A stretch of 51,801 bases of DNA from Deltaproteobacteria bacterium (GTDB taxonomy: Bacteria > Desulfobacterota > Desulfomonilia > Desulfomonilales > Desulfomonilaceae). The DNA lies in the NCBI GenBank assembly GCA_021777225.1, contig JAJYDQ010000022.1, forward strand, positions 1 to 51,801, in the 5' to 3' direction. This document shows, piece by piece, positions 26,997 through 36,872 of this stretch (the stretch's first letter is position 1; every line of letters begins with the position of its first letter). The notes under the pieces are model-generated. The model searched no databases and was not told where the DNA came from. It was given only the letters and a program-made list of their open reading frames with translations. The position numbers and the translations under genes are program-made.

Positions 26997-28169
26997 TTAG
27001 CTTGCGCTGAGTTCTTTAGCTTTAGCTACTACCAATTTGGCCGCCTCGTCCAGCGACGGGATCATTTGTATCTGAAGCCCGGAATCGGCAAACAACTTAC
27101 GCCCTAAATCAATGTTTGTGCCTTCTATTCTAGCGATTACCGGTAATTGGAGACCACGCTCCTTTATTGCCCTAATTACACCTCTGGCAAGAACATCGCA
27201 TCTTAGTATTCCACCGAATATGTTTATAAAGACAACCTTGACTCTCATATCGTCAAGGAGAATGTTCATAGCGTCCGCGACTACCTGTTCACTGGCGCCG
27301 CCGCCGACATCCAGAAAATTCGCCGGGGCCCCGCCGTGAATTGAGATAAGATCGAGCGTAGCCATGGCAAGACCGGCGCCATTGACCATGCAACCGATAT
27401 CACCATCCAATTTTATGTAACTGAGGCCTGCCTGGCGAGCGGAAAGCTCCACAGGGTCCTCTTGGGACCTGTCCCTTAGTTCGGCCATTTCCGGCCTCCT
27501 GAACAAGGCGTGGTCATCAAGATTGATCTTGGCGTCCAGGGCCAACACTTTTTCCCCAGAGACGACCAGAGGGTTAATTTCCGCCAAAGTACAATCATAA
27601 GAAACAAAAATCTCATAAAGAGCGGTGACGGCTTTTGCGATCTGATTCGCTATCAAATTCTTGCTCGCAAGTTTGTACGCGAGGCCTCTAGACTGGAATG
27701 GACACAAGCCTCGAAGAGGGTCAACCTTGACGAGGTAAATCTTTTCAGGAGATTGTTTAGCTATTGTTTCGATGTCCATTCCTCCTGCAGGGCTGGCCAT
27801 CACCGTTACGTGACCATCATTTCTATCAAGGACAACCCCGAGGTAAAGCTCCTCATCGATTTGAGGCGCCTCCTCCACGAGGAGAGCGCTGACGGTTTTA
27901 CCTTGAGGACCTGTCTGATTGGTCACCAAATTCATCCGTAATATGCGACCGGCTTCAGACCTGACATCGTCATCAATTGACATGACAGCGATGCCTCCCG
28001 CCTTCCCCCGACCTCCAGAGTGGACTTGAGCTTTCAGCACAATTTTATCGGCCTTAAGGCTTCTGGCCGCCACCAAGGCCTCTAGGGCGTCGCATACCAT
28101 CAAGCCTCTCGGTACACTCACACCCTTTTCCATTAAGATTCTTTTTGACTGGAATTCATGCAGATTCAT
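26997..28169 (-). CDS. sucC: Succinyl-CoA synthetase beta subunit
   Basis: 390 residues. It has an ATP-grasp domain beginning [20 protein letters not shown], with [14 protein letters not shown], the [18 protein letters not shown] region and [10 protein letters not shown] in the ligase domain. It is the first gene of the sucC-sucD-carboxyltransferase-B12 unit. The 340-base gap upstream, shared with the divergent chemotaxis operon, contains a perfect palindrome that may regulate one or both directions. Confidence 0.95.
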   Translation of the reverse strand: MNLHEFQSKRILMEKGVSVPRGLMVCDALEALVAARSLKADKIVLKAQVHSGGRGKAGGIAVMSIDDDVRSEAGRILRMNLVTNQTGPQGKTVSALLVEEAPQIDEELYLGVVLDRNDGHVTVMASPAGGMDIETIAKQSPEKIYLVKVDPLRGLCPFQSRGLAYKLASKNLIANQIAKAVTALYEIFVSYDCTLAEINPLVVSGEKVLALDAKINLDDHALFRRPEMAELRDRSQEDPVELSARQAGLSYIKLDGDIGCMVNGAGLAMATLDLISIHGGAPANFLDVGGGASEQVVADAMNILLDDMRVKVVFINIFGGILRCDVLARGVIRAIKERGLQLPVIARIEGTNIDLGRKLFADSGLQIQMIPSLDEAAKLVVAKAKELSAS

Positions 28170-28280
28170 TGTAGACCTGCCCCCGGCGTTTTTTTACTTT
28201 ACGGTCGGCGTCAATTGAGAATACTCCCGACGCAATCTTCAACCAAAAAGCTAGATAAAGAGCATAAAGGAATAACAGGC

Positions 28281-28299
28281 GGTTAAATTAAATTTAACC
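28281..28299. promoter_or_regulatory. Perfect palindrome in the sucC / cheW divergent gap (candidate operator)
   Basis: GGTTAAATT (28281-28289), one central A, AATTTAACC (28291-28299). The half-site GGTTAAAT recurs at 28341-28348. No T-run follows. Its symmetry and place between two divergent operons suggest a dimeric regulator site; the regulator is unknown. Confidence 0.5.
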
Positions 28300-28406
28300 C
28301 TAGATCCCGGGCTTTGCAAGATAAAACTTCCGCCATGGAGGGTTAAATAGGCACAACACAAACCATCGTGAAAATGAAGTATTATGCACATTTCTTTCTA
28401 TAATAT

Positions 28407-28435
28407 TTGATATTTAGTCCATTTTGTGTTACAAT
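28407..28435 (+). promoter_or_regulatory. Candidate sigma70 promoter of the chemosensory operon
   Basis: TTGATA (28407-28412), a 17-base spacer, then TACAAT (28430-28435). It is 72 bases before the first cheW start. Both hexamers match five of six consensus bases. Confidence 0.6.
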
Positions 28436-28507
28436 TATTTCGCATACTAATGTGATTCCATATCCTGGATCATTACATTTTGCGAAAGCGAAGTTTAGGA
28501 AACACCA

Positions 28508-28930
28508 ATGAGTCATTTTCTTCTTTTTCAGATTGGTGATCAATCCTTCGCTCTAAATTTGCCGAATGTCGAACGAGTCGTTAGAGCGGTCGAGATTACC
28601 CCGATCCCTTCCTTTGATAAATATATCCTTGGAATAGTTGACGTACAGGGAACCATCATTAAAGCCATCAATACACGAAAGTTAGTTGGGATACCTCAAA
28701 GAGAAATTGAACTTTCGGATCAGTTTATAATCATTAACACCGATGGAAGGAGATTTATCCTGATTGCGGACTCCGTTTCAAGTGTAGTGGATCTTACAAT
28801 TCACGAAATTTCCATCGAAAAGCAATATGAAAAATCCGCCGCTTTCATTGATTCTGTAGCCAGGTTTGGAGATTCACTGGTACTTGTGATCGATCTGAAA
28901 AAGGTTGTTTCATTGATCGAAAAATCCTAA
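28508..28930 (+). CDS. cheW: CheW-like coupling protein (first copy)
   Basis: 140 residues, a single CheW domain (LLFQIGDQSFALNLPNVERVVRAVEITPIP; YILGIVDVQGTIIKAINTRKLVGIP). It links chemoreceptors to CheA. It is the first gene of the chemosensory operon, in the position of WspB in Wsp-type systems, where a second coupling protein also follows the methyltransferase. Confidence 0.9.
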   Translation: MSHFLLFQIGDQSFALNLPNVERVVRAVEITPIPSFDKYILGIVDVQGTIIKAINTRKLVGIPQREIELSDQFIIINTDGRRFILIADSVSSVVDLTIHEISIEKQYEKSAAFIDSVARFGDSLVLVIDLKKVVSLIEKS

Positions 28931-28975
28931 GGGTCTTGAATCTGAGTCAGCGGACGAAAAGAATGAAGCACGATA

Positions 28976-30517
28976 GTGACTGATGCGGAACTACTTAAAT
29001 TTTGTGATTTTGTTCGGAACCAGATTGGACTGGATTTTCCGCAGAAGATCTGGGGTTCTTTAAGACGAAACCTTGCCAGGGGGGCGGCGGTCCATGGTTT
29101 CGGGTCAGTGGCGGAATTTGCCCGATGGGTCACAGAATCTCCTGGTGATGAGAAAAGAATCGACATTCTTGTGGGCCTTCTGACTGTGGGCGAAACATTC
29201 TTCTTTCGTGATCAAAGGGCGCTCGAAGGCATAGAACGCGTCGTCGTCCCAAACATCGTAGGAACCAGACCGGAACATGACAAGACCCTGCGTATTTGGA
29301 GCGCCGGTTGCGCCACCGGCGAAGAACCCTATTCCATCGCAATCCTTCTCAAAAGAAGTCCTTGGAGTTCTTCAGATCGGCAAATAAGGATTCTCGGTAC
29401 CGACATTAATAAAGAATCCCTAGAGAAAGCAAAGAAAGCGTTCTACAAAGAGTGGTCCTTTCGAGGGGTACCATCATGGCTAAGAAAGGACCATTTCTGT
29501 AAAGTTCCCGGTGGCTACGCGCTTGACCCAAAGATCAGGTCAATGGTCGAGTTCCGCAGGCTAAATCTCGTTTCCTTTGACTATTCTTCGGTTCTAGATG
29601 ACTTTGGTCCGGTTGACTTGGTCCTTTGCCGAAACACGCTAATGTATTTTACATCGGAGGTCCGTAAAAGAATAATTGAGCACGTTCTGTTTCGGTTAAA
29701 TACCCAGGGATGGCTGTTGGTTAGCCCTAGCGAGGTCCCTCATGTAGTTCATAGTAATCTGAGGCTTGTAACATTACCAGGAGCAATATTTTTTCAAATA
29801 AAGTCAGGACTGGGTGAAAAGAATCAACTAGTCCCGCCTTTGGCAACGATGTCCAATAATAGGAGCGGTCCTGTCTCTCAAAAAAAGGATTGGTGGAATA
29901 TTGATGAATTGAGGGAGTCACAGGCGCCGGCTTCGAAAGTTTCTCTTTTACCACCCTCGGTATTCGTGAGCCATAAGCAAAATGAAACCACCGGGACTGC
30001 GGTAGATCTGGAGCGGGCCCACAAGGCTTTCGATCATTCTGACTACCATACGACCATAAATATCCTAAAGAACGTTTCATCAAAAACTGAACCGGACCCA
30101 ACTTTGTTGGGGGCAGTCTGTTACCTTCTAGCCAAATCATATGCGAATCTGGGTTGGATCGAAGAGGCTGAAGCCGCTATAGAAAAGGCGATCAATGAAG
30201 ACAAGCTAAACGTAGCGTACCATTACATATACGCCTCAATTCTCCAAGCGAAAGAATTGCCCGAAAAGGCAGCGGAAAGGCTGGAAAAAGTCCTCTTCCT
30301 AGACCCCGACCATATCATGGCCAACATTTCGCTCGCAACCCTTGAGACAAAACTAAACAACAAGACCGAAGCTCTCCGGCACATAAGAAACGCGATGACG
30401 TTGCTTGAGGGATTGTCTCCGGAATACGTGGCGCCTGATTCGGACGGAGCTACAGCGGCCCATTTAAGGGAAATATTGATGTCGACTCTGGCCACCGCGG
30501 AAGAAGGCATAGGATGA
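28976..30517 (+). CDS. CheR-type receptor methyltransferase with C-terminal TPR repeats
   Basis: 513 residues, starting with GTG at 28976. It has an N-terminal CheR all-helix domain, then a SAM-binding methyltransferase domain with TVGETFFFRD, SAGCATGEEPYS, and CRNTLMYF. A linker rich in Ser/Pro follows (about 280-335), then TPR-like helix pairs (about 340-500, e.g. LAKSYANLGWIEEAEAAIEKAI). CheR-TPR forms are characteristic of alternative chemosensory systems such as Wsp (WspC) and Frz (FrzF), not of ordinary flagellar chemotaxis. It methylates glutamates on the receptor, with the TPR part probably controlling access. Confidence 0.92.
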   Translation: MTDAELLKFCDFVRNQIGLDFPQKIWGSLRRNLARGAAVHGFGSVAEFARWVTESPGDEKRIDILVGLLTVGETFFFRDQRALEGIERVVVPNIVGTRPEHDKTLRIWSAGCATGEEPYSIAILLKRSPWSSSDRQIRILGTDINKESLEKAKKAFYKEWSFRGVPSWLRKDHFCKVPGGYALDPKIRSMVEFRRLNLVSFDYSSVLDDFGPVDLVLCRNTLMYFTSEVRKRIIEHVLFRLNTQGWLLVSPSEVPHVVHSNLRLVTLPGAIFFQIKSGLGEKNQLVPPLATMSNNRSGPVSQKKDWWNIDELRESQAPASKVSLLPPSVFVSHKQNETTGTAVDLERAHKAFDHSDYHTTINILKNVSSKTEPDPTLLGAVCYLLAKSYANLGWIEEAEAAIEKAINEDKLNVAYHYIYASILQAKELPEKAAERLEKVLFLDPDHIMANISLATLETKLNNKTEALRHIRNAMTLLEGLSPEYVAPDSDGATAAHLREILMSTLATAEEGIG

Positions 30518-30568
30518 TAGATACCAATTCGCTTTGAATTCACATAGTCGAACTGGAGTGTGAGAATA

Positions 30569-31135
30569 ATGAATGTTTTCGACCTAAAAAGAGAATCAAG
30601 TGAAAACATCGATCGGACCGATAAGGCCGTTATTCTACGGGAGAGGGCGCTTAATCTCGCACATAAACCATGTGTGGCAGTACAGGATTCTCAGGCCATT
30701 GAAGTCCTTACTTTTGCGCTAGGGGACGAAATTTATGCTGTCGGGTCTGAGACGGTGAGGGAATTGTGCTCCTTCAAGCAGATAACCCGCCTCCCCTGCG
30801 TGCCGACTTTCGTACTGGGTATCATAAATCTCCGCGGGAAGATATTTTCGGTTATAGACCTCAAACGCCTTTTTGAACTTCCGGGAACACCATTTTCCGA
30901 AAAAAGCAAGGTTATGATTTTGGGGTTCGGAGATATGGAGGTTGGCATACTGGCCGACGACGTGTTCGGCGTGCAGGAAATTCCAGTATCGGAAATACAG
31001 CAGGACCTACCAACACTAAAAGGAATCAACGAAAAATACCTTTATGGAATAACTCTGGAAAGACTAACCATCATTAATGTTGAAAGTTTACTGACCGACG
31101 GTTCAATTCTGGTCCATGAAACGATCGAACCCTGA
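30569..31135 (+). CDS. CheW-like coupling protein (second copy)
   Basis: 188 residues from the ATG at 30569 (GGAG ten bases upstream); a GTG at 30560 is too close to that site. The N-terminal 45 residues are charged and variable, followed by a CheW domain (LTFALGDEIYAVGSETVREL; FVLGIINLRGKIFSVIDLKRLF; MILGFGDMEVGILADDVFGVQEIP). It occupies the WspD position, after CheR-TPR and before the receptor, implying two coupling proteins with different roles. Confidence 0.88.
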   Translation: MNVFDLKRESSENIDRTDKAVILRERALNLAHKPCVAVQDSQAIEVLTFALGDEIYAVGSETVRELCSFKQITRLPCVPTFVLGIINLRGKIFSVIDLKRLFELPGTPFSEKSKVMILGFGDMEVGILADDVFGVQEIPVSEIQQDLPTLKGINEKYLYGITLERLTIINVESLLTDGSILVHETIEP

Positions 31136-31182
31136 CTCGGAGTTTTGAGATGTGTATGATGGTTTGATAAGGAGAAAATCAG

Positions 31183-33249
31183 ATGATCAAATTCTTCGCC
31201 CGTAGTCTTTTGGCAAAAATGATAGGGCTATTCTTGGCGGTGTCTCTGATTCCAATCGTTTTGGTCGGGACTCTCTCCTATTGGAGCGCAATGAGCGCAT
31301 TCCAGAAAATTCAGTTTACCAACCTCGAAGAGGCTGCGGATGTTCGCAAATCACAGATCATAAGCTACCTGAATCAAACGATGATGGACGTTAAATTTCT
31401 CTCTTCATTAGATGTTGTGCTGAATTCTTCGAATCAACTGAGATCCGCTGTTGTCGAGAACTCCGGAAATTCGCGTGACGGGAATCCGGATATACGGAAT
31501 GACGATTATTCGAACGCTTGCAAAGATCTCAACCCCATTTTCAAAAGGTTTATGGAAGTGCTGGGAAACGAATCCAGCGGATACGACGACATCTACATAA
31601 TCGACGGTGTTTCCGGGATGGTTCTCTACAGTTTTAAAAGAAGGCAGGAAGTTGGTACCAGTTTAAAGAATGGACCCCTAAGGGAATCCGGTCTTGCCAA
31701 GGTATGGGACAGGGTTTCTCGAACACGGAAGCCGGCTACCGTAGATTTTTCTTCCTTTGCTCTTTCAGGGGCCCCTGAAATGTTCTTGGCGACTCCCTAT
31801 GGACTTGACACTACTGGAAACCCTAATTTCATCATGACCATAGGGATTAAACCCAACAAGATCATCAAAATTATGAAAACAGCCATAGGCGTTGGAGAGA
31901 CAGGCGAAACAAGATTGGTAGGACAGGACCGCATCATGAGATCGGACACCCGTTCAGGCTCCGAATCAGCTTTCTTCAGGAAAAGGGATGAAATGAAGCC
32001 GGCTGGTCTTGCTCTCAAGGGAGAGACTGGAGGAGTTGTAGGTGAAGACATCACGGGGGAGCCTTCTCTGGTTTTTTATATGCCCGCAGGGATCAGCAAA
32101 GATGAAAATCTAGGCGCAGACTTTGAATGGGCGATCATTTCAGATATTGATTTAAAAGAAGCGTTGGCCAGCACTGTCGACCTCGTCTGGCGAATAGTTT
32201 TCATAGGCCTGACTATAGCCTTAATCGTCGCGATCCTGGCTTTCCTGGCGGCCCGTGGACTTTCCAAACCGATCAGAATGATGTCGGAGCAAGCCTCCAG
32301 AATTAGTGAAGGTGACTTAACCGTAGAAATGACAGCGGGAAAGCGGAAAGACGAAATCGGCCAACTCTCGGAGTCCTTCAGTACTATGGTTGAGAACTTA
32401 CGGCAACAAACTCGGGAAATCCTTGATGGAGTGAATATTCTGATGTCTTCGTCAACCGAAATTTCCGCGACATCGTCTGAACTTGCGGCCAGCGCGTCCG
32501 AGACTTCTTCTGCTGTAAGCGAAACCACTACTACGGTTGAAGAATTGAAACAAACTGTTAGCCTCTCTAGCGAGAAGGCCAAATCGGTTGCGGACAGGTC
32601 TCACCTCACGTTTCAAATCGCCCAGGGCGGAAAGAAGTCCACAGAAGAAACCATTAGCCGTATGAACCTTATCAAGAGCCAGATGGAATCAATTGGCGAA
32701 ACCGTAGTACGTTTAAGCGAGCAGAGTCTGTCCATTGAAGAGATAATAACCGCCGTCAAAGATTTGGCGGAACAGTCGAAACTCCTGGCGGTTAACGCTT
32801 CTATTGAAGCAGCTAGAGCTGGTGAACAGGGTAAAGGGTTCGCTGTAGTAGCGCAAGAAATTAAGAGCCTCGCGGATCAGTCTCGCCAAGCTACCGACCA
32901 GGTCAGGACAATTCTCGATGAGATTAGGGCATCAATAAGCGCAGTCGTTATGGCGACAGAACAGGGCAATAGGGCCGTCGACGCGGGGTCCAAACAATCT
33001 CGTGAGGCGGGGGCGGCTATCGATGAAGTTACTAAAAGTGTACACGAAGCAGCTCAAGCTCTTACAGTTGTGGTCGCTTCAAGTGAGCAACAATCGGTAG
33101 GAGTTGAACAGGTCTCTGAAGCTATGGACAGCATCGATCAGGCCATGCGTCAGAATGTCGAGGGAACCAGACAACTTGAAACAGCAGCTAGAAATCTGGA
33201 ACTGCTTGGTCAGCGATTAAAGGACTTCGTAAACAAATTCAAGGTCTAA
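31183..33249 (+). CDS. Methyl-accepting chemotaxis protein (transmembrane receptor)
   Basis: 688 residues. A first membrane helix (about 12-32), a large extracytoplasmic sensor region (about 33-335, probably a double Cache-like fold), a second helix (about 337-357), a HAMP domain ([23 protein letters not shown]) and a long coiled-coil signalling domain. The hairpin tip [38 protein letters not shown] binds CheA and CheW. There is no C-terminal tethering pentapeptide. It is the only receptor in this operon and so probably the dedicated sensor. The ligand is unknown. Confidence 0.93.
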   Translation: MIKFFARSLLAKMIGLFLAVSLIPIVLVGTLSYWSAMSAFQKIQFTNLEEAADVRKSQIISYLNQTMMDVKFLSSLDVVLNSSNQLRSAVVENSGNSRDGNPDIRNDDYSNACKDLNPIFKRFMEVLGNESSGYDDIYIIDGVSGMVLYSFKRRQEVGTSLKNGPLRESGLAKVWDRVSRTRKPATVDFSSFALSGAPEMFLATPYGLDTTGNPNFIMTIGIKPNKIIKIMKTAIGVGETGETRLVGQDRIMRSDTRSGSESAFFRKRDEMKPAGLALKGETGGVVGEDITGEPSLVFYMPAGISKDENLGADFEWAIISDIDLKEALASTVDLVWRIVFIGLTIALIVAILAFLAARGLSKPIRMMSEQASRISEGDLTVEMTAGKRKDEIGQLSESFSTMVENLRQQTREILDGVNILMSSSTEISATSSELAASASETSSAVSETTTTVEELKQTVSLSSEKAKSVADRSHLTFQIAQGGKKSTEETISRMNLIKSQMESIGETVVRLSEQSLSIEEIITAVKDLAEQSKLLAVNASIEAARAGEQGKGFAVVAQEIKSLADQSRQATDQVRTILDEIRASISAVVMATEQGNRAVDAGSKQSREAGAAIDEVTKSVHEAAQALTVVVASSEQQSVGVEQVSEAMDSIDQAMRQNVEGTRQLETAARNLELLGQRLKDFVNKFKV

Positions 33250-33260
33250 GGAAATCCGTC

Positions 33261-35798
33261 ATGGACAAGAGAGAAGAGGAATTCCTCAAGAGACTCAAAG
33301 CCACGTTCAAGGTCGAGGCTGATGAACATATTCAGACCATCTCTTCGGGACTGCTGGAAATCGAAAACACCGCTGATACCGAGGAAAAGATCCGAATACT
33401 GGAAACAATTTATCGTGAGGCTCATAGCTTGAAAGGCGCTGCCCGAGCGGTAAGCCTTCGGGATGTTGAGAAAATTTGTCAGGCCATGGAAAGTGTTCTG
33501 TCGCTCATTAAAAAAGGCGAATTGCCAACTTCTTCACTGGTTCTTGATACTCTTCTCGACTCTATAGAGGGAACAGCGAAACTAATATCAACAGATGAAG
33601 TCTTTCCAATCGGAGAATTACTTCAGCGTTTGTCCAATGTAGCCTCCGGTCATATCTCGCCTTCGGATAAACCATTGCAAGTCTCTGAGCAATATATTAC
33701 GCCGATTTCCAGGAAGACCATTGAAACACCTGCTGATTCATCAGCTTCCAGGACTTCAGACATAGCATTTGGGACAGGGGAAATAGGCCCTGTAGTAGGT
33801 GGCAACAGAGATGCTGAAACGGTCCTTACGGGATATCGATCAGATGAGTCACCGGGCTCCCATTCTTCTGAAACTGTTCAAACAGGACCAACATCACTTG
33901 ATGAAGAGAAACAATCCGCCGAAGTTTCGGATCCAGGCCACTCATTTTCTCCAGATATAGTGGCTCGAGTGTCATCCCAAAACATTCCACTCAAGTCCAA
34001 ACGGCCATCTCTGACAGAAACGGTTAGAATACAATCCTCAAAACTGGATTCCCTCCTCTATCAGGTTGAGGAAATGGTGGCGCTAAAAATGTCCGCCAAC
34101 CAACGTGTTTCAGATTTGAAAAATGTCAAGTTAAAACTGGACTTGCATCGAAAGCAGTGGGCCAAGGTGAATCCGGAGCTTAGAATATTGAAAGCCTTCG
34201 CGGAAAATTATGAAGACTACAGTTCAAAAGGTAACTTCAAGCCACATTTGCTCAAGATGGTAGATTTTCTGGAGTCAAATGAGGCTATATTAAAAACGAT
34301 TGAAGGGCAACTAAAGGCCCTCACGTCTATGGCTGAAAATGATTCACGACAGGCGTCCTCTATGGTAGATGACCTCCTCGACGACATGAAAAGTGTTTTG
34401 ACGTTACCATCTTCCACTCTCCTGGAGATGTTTCCACGCCTTGTTCGCGACCTGGCCGGAGTTCAGAAGAAAAAGATCAGGCTCTCGATTGATGGTGGTA
34501 ATATCGAAATTGACAGAAGAATCCTTGAGGAAATGAAGGACCCTTTGGTTCACCTGGTAAGGAATTCGATTGATCATGGATTGGAACAGCCTGACATCAG
34601 AATTCGCAAAGGGAAGACTGAAGAAGGAACTCTATCGATATCAATTTCTCAACTGGGCGCAAAAAAGGCCGAGATAGTTGTCAGCGATGATGGAGCAGGA
34701 ATCGACCCCGAAAAAGTCAAGCAGGCGGCTATACAGAGAAACATTGTTACCGAACAGGAATTACGTAATATGGGTGAAGGAGAAGTCTTATCTCTAATAT
34801 TCAAATCTGAGGTTTCCACTAGCCCCATAATCACAGATTTGTCGGGCAGAGGATTGGGCCTGGCAATTGTAAGAGAAAAGGTTGAACGACTGGGGGGTGT
34901 GGTAATCGTCGAATCCAGGCTTGGATTGGGAACGGAGTTCCGTATCCAACTTCCAGTCACACTGGCTACCTTTAGAGGCGCCTTGGTGCAGGTAGAAAAG
35001 GAACTCTTTGTAGTGCCGACGGCGAGTGTGATCAGAGTTGTTAGGGTAAAACACGACTCCATTGGCACCGTTGAAAGCAGAGACACCATTCTAGTTGATG
35101 GTCGGGTTTTATCTTTGGTCCGATTGGCAGACGTTTTAGAAATTGGCTCGACGCCTGATGAGCAGCATGATTCACAGTTTGTGACTGTATTGATCCTCGG
35201 GGCTTCAGATCAGAAGATCGCGTTCAGTGTTGACGCCATACTTAATGAGCAGGAAGTTCTTGTAAAAAGTTTAGGGCGACAGTTATCCAGGGTTCGTAAC
35301 GTTTCTGCAGCGACTGTTCTAGGGTCAGGACAAGTTGCCCTAATACTGAATGTTTCCGATCTGATCAGGTCTGCGATGAAAATTTCAAATGCAGGATCGC
35401 TCACGCGCCCCAAGCGATCAGAAAATGCTTCGAAACGAAAATCGATTTTAGTAGTGGAAGACTCAATCACTTCTAGAATGTTGCTGAAGAATATTCTAGA
35501 ATCAGCCGGGTATAATGTCCAAACCGCCGTGGATGGGGCCGACGGATGGGCGACACTTAAAACAGGAAATTTTGATGTCGTGGTTTCAGATATAGAAATG
35601 CCCCGAATGGACGGTTTTGAACTGACTGCGAAAATCCGTGGAGACGAAACCCTTCGGAACACTCCGGTGGTGGTTGTAACATCTCTCGAATCGAGACAGG
35701 ACAGAGAAAGAGGAATCGACGTAGGCGCCAACGCGTACATAGTTAAAAGCGGTTTCGAGCAAAACAATCTTTTATCGGTCATTAAACGCCTTGTTTAG
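33261..35798 (+). CDS. CheA-type histidine kinase with C-terminal receiver (CheA-REC)
   Basis: 845 residues. The N-terminal HPt domain has phosphoacceptor H55 (REAHSLKGAARA). A Ser/Thr-rich linker follows (about 140-260), then a dimerisation region, a GHKL ATPase (about 423-565; LVHLVRNSIDHGLE, VSDDGAGID, GRGLGLAIV), a CheW-like domain (about 570-690) and a receiver domain (about 726-845; LVVEDSITSRM, VVSDIEMPRMDG, VTSLE). CheA-REC fusions are seen in Wsp (WspE), Frz (FrzE) and Pil (ChpA) pathways, where the receiver acts as a phosphate sink or gate. It is 11 bases from the receptor gene. Confidence 0.93.
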   Translation: MDKREEEFLKRLKATFKVEADEHIQTISSGLLEIENTADTEEKIRILETIYREAHSLKGAARAVSLRDVEKICQAMESVLSLIKKGELPTSSLVLDTLLDSIEGTAKLISTDEVFPIGELLQRLSNVASGHISPSDKPLQVSEQYITPISRKTIETPADSSASRTSDIAFGTGEIGPVVGGNRDAETVLTGYRSDESPGSHSSETVQTGPTSLDEEKQSAEVSDPGHSFSPDIVARVSSQNIPLKSKRPSLTETVRIQSSKLDSLLYQVEEMVALKMSANQRVSDLKNVKLKLDLHRKQWAKVNPELRILKAFAENYEDYSSKGNFKPHLLKMVDFLESNEAILKTIEGQLKALTSMAENDSRQASSMVDDLLDDMKSVLTLPSSTLLEMFPRLVRDLAGVQKKKIRLSIDGGNIEIDRRILEEMKDPLVHLVRNSIDHGLEQPDIRIRKGKTEEGTLSISISQLGAKKAEIVVSDDGAGIDPEKVKQAAIQRNIVTEQELRNMGEGEVLSLIFKSEVSTSPIITDLSGRGLGLAIVREKVERLGGVVIVESRLGLGTEFRIQLPVTLATFRGALVQVEKELFVVPTASVIRVVRVKHDSIGTVESRDTILVDGRVLSLVRLADVLEIGSTPDEQHDSQFVTVLILGASDQKIAFSVDAILNEQEVLVKSLGRQLSRVRNVSAATVLGSGQVALILNVSDLIRSAMKISNAGSLTRPKRSENASKRKSILVVEDSITSRMLLKNILESAGYNVQTAVDGADGWATLKTGNFDVVVSDIEMPRMDGFELTAKIRGDETLRNTPVVVVTSLESRQDRERGIDVGANAYIVKSGFEQNNLLSVIKRLV

Positions 35799-35813
35799 AA
35801 CCGAGCGAACGCC

Positions 35814-36872
35814 ATGATTAAAGTTCTTATAGTAGATGATTCCACGGTGGTGCGGGACTTATTGAAACACATCTTCTGCTCCGACAAGGAAATTGTGGTT
35901 ATTGGAGAGGCAAAAGATGGGCTGGAGGCGGTTGATCTGGTCAGCAGAAATAGGCCGGATGTTGTTACCATGGACATCAACATGCCTCGACTCAACGGGT
36001 TTGAAGCTACCCGACAAATCATGGAAAAAACCCCTGTTCCAATAGTAATAATCACTGCCAGTTGGGACCCTAACGATGTTGGAAAGACATGGTTGGCGAT
36101 GGAGGCTGGCGCAGTCGCTGCTATTGAAAAACCCAGATATTCCAATGAGGAAGATTATAGAAAAAGTTCTGAAAATATAATCGACACTGTCAAACTTATG
36201 TCACAGGTTAAGGTCGTAAGAAGGTGGTCACCTAATCGGCTTCGCAATTTACAATCTGAAACCCCAACCAAGATTCACAATGGACTAACAGTACGGCCGT
36301 ACGGAATAATAGCCATTGGAGCTTCAACGGGTGGACCACCGGTAATCAAGCAATTACTGGAGGCGCTTTCTTCGGATTTTCCCACTCCCATTGTAATCGT
36401 TCAACATATTGCCAGAAATTTCACTGCAGGGTTTGCAGAATGGTTGAATCAATCGACACAGCTGAGAGTTGAGGTGGCCAAACACGGTGATCGTCTGGAA
36501 CCCGGGACAGTATACGTAGCTCCAGATGGATTGCACTTGAAGATTGACATGTCCAATCGCGTCGTCCTGACCAACGATCCACCGGAGAACGGTCTAAGAC
36601 CTTCGGTTTCCTATTTCTTCAGGTCGGTGGCCGCTGTTTTCGGAAATAAGGCGATTGGCATACTTCTCACAGGCATGGGTAGAGATGGGGCCAATGAGAT
36701 GAAAATTCTTAGAGATACAGGCGCTATTACTGTAGCTCAGGACAAAGATTCCTCCGTGGTTCACGGCATGCCGGGGGAAGCCATTAAATTAGGAGGAGCT
36801 TCTTATATAGCTTCACCCGATAAAATTGCAGGTCTGCTCATACGACTGGCAAACGGTAGTGAGAAGAGATGA
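35814..36872 (+). CDS. cheB: CheB-type receptor methylesterase/deamidase
   Basis: 352 residues. An N-terminal receiver (D54 in VTMDINMPRLNG) and a methylesterase domain with the catalytic triad S171 (GASTGG), H198 (VQHIA) and D291 (MGRDGANEM). It opposes CheR by removing methyl groups once phosphorylated by CheA. It overlaps the next kinase gene by 4 bases, so the two are translationally coupled. This is the WspF position. Confidence 0.95.
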   Translation: MIKVLIVDDSTVVRDLLKHIFCSDKEIVVIGEAKDGLEAVDLVSRNRPDVVTMDINMPRLNGFEATRQIMEKTPVPIVIITASWDPNDVGKTWLAMEAGAVAAIEKPRYSNEEDYRKSSENIIDTVKLMSQVKVVRRWSPNRLRNLQSETPTKIHNGLTVRPYGIIAIGASTGGPPVIKQLLEALSSDFPTPIVIVQHIARNFTAGFAEWLNQSTQLRVEVAKHGDRLEPGTVYVAPDGLHLKIDMSNRVVLTNDPPENGLRPSVSYFFRSVAAVFGNKAIGILLTGMGRDGANEMKILRDTGAITVAQDKDSSVVHGMPGEAIKLGGASYIASPDKIAGLLIRLANGSEKR

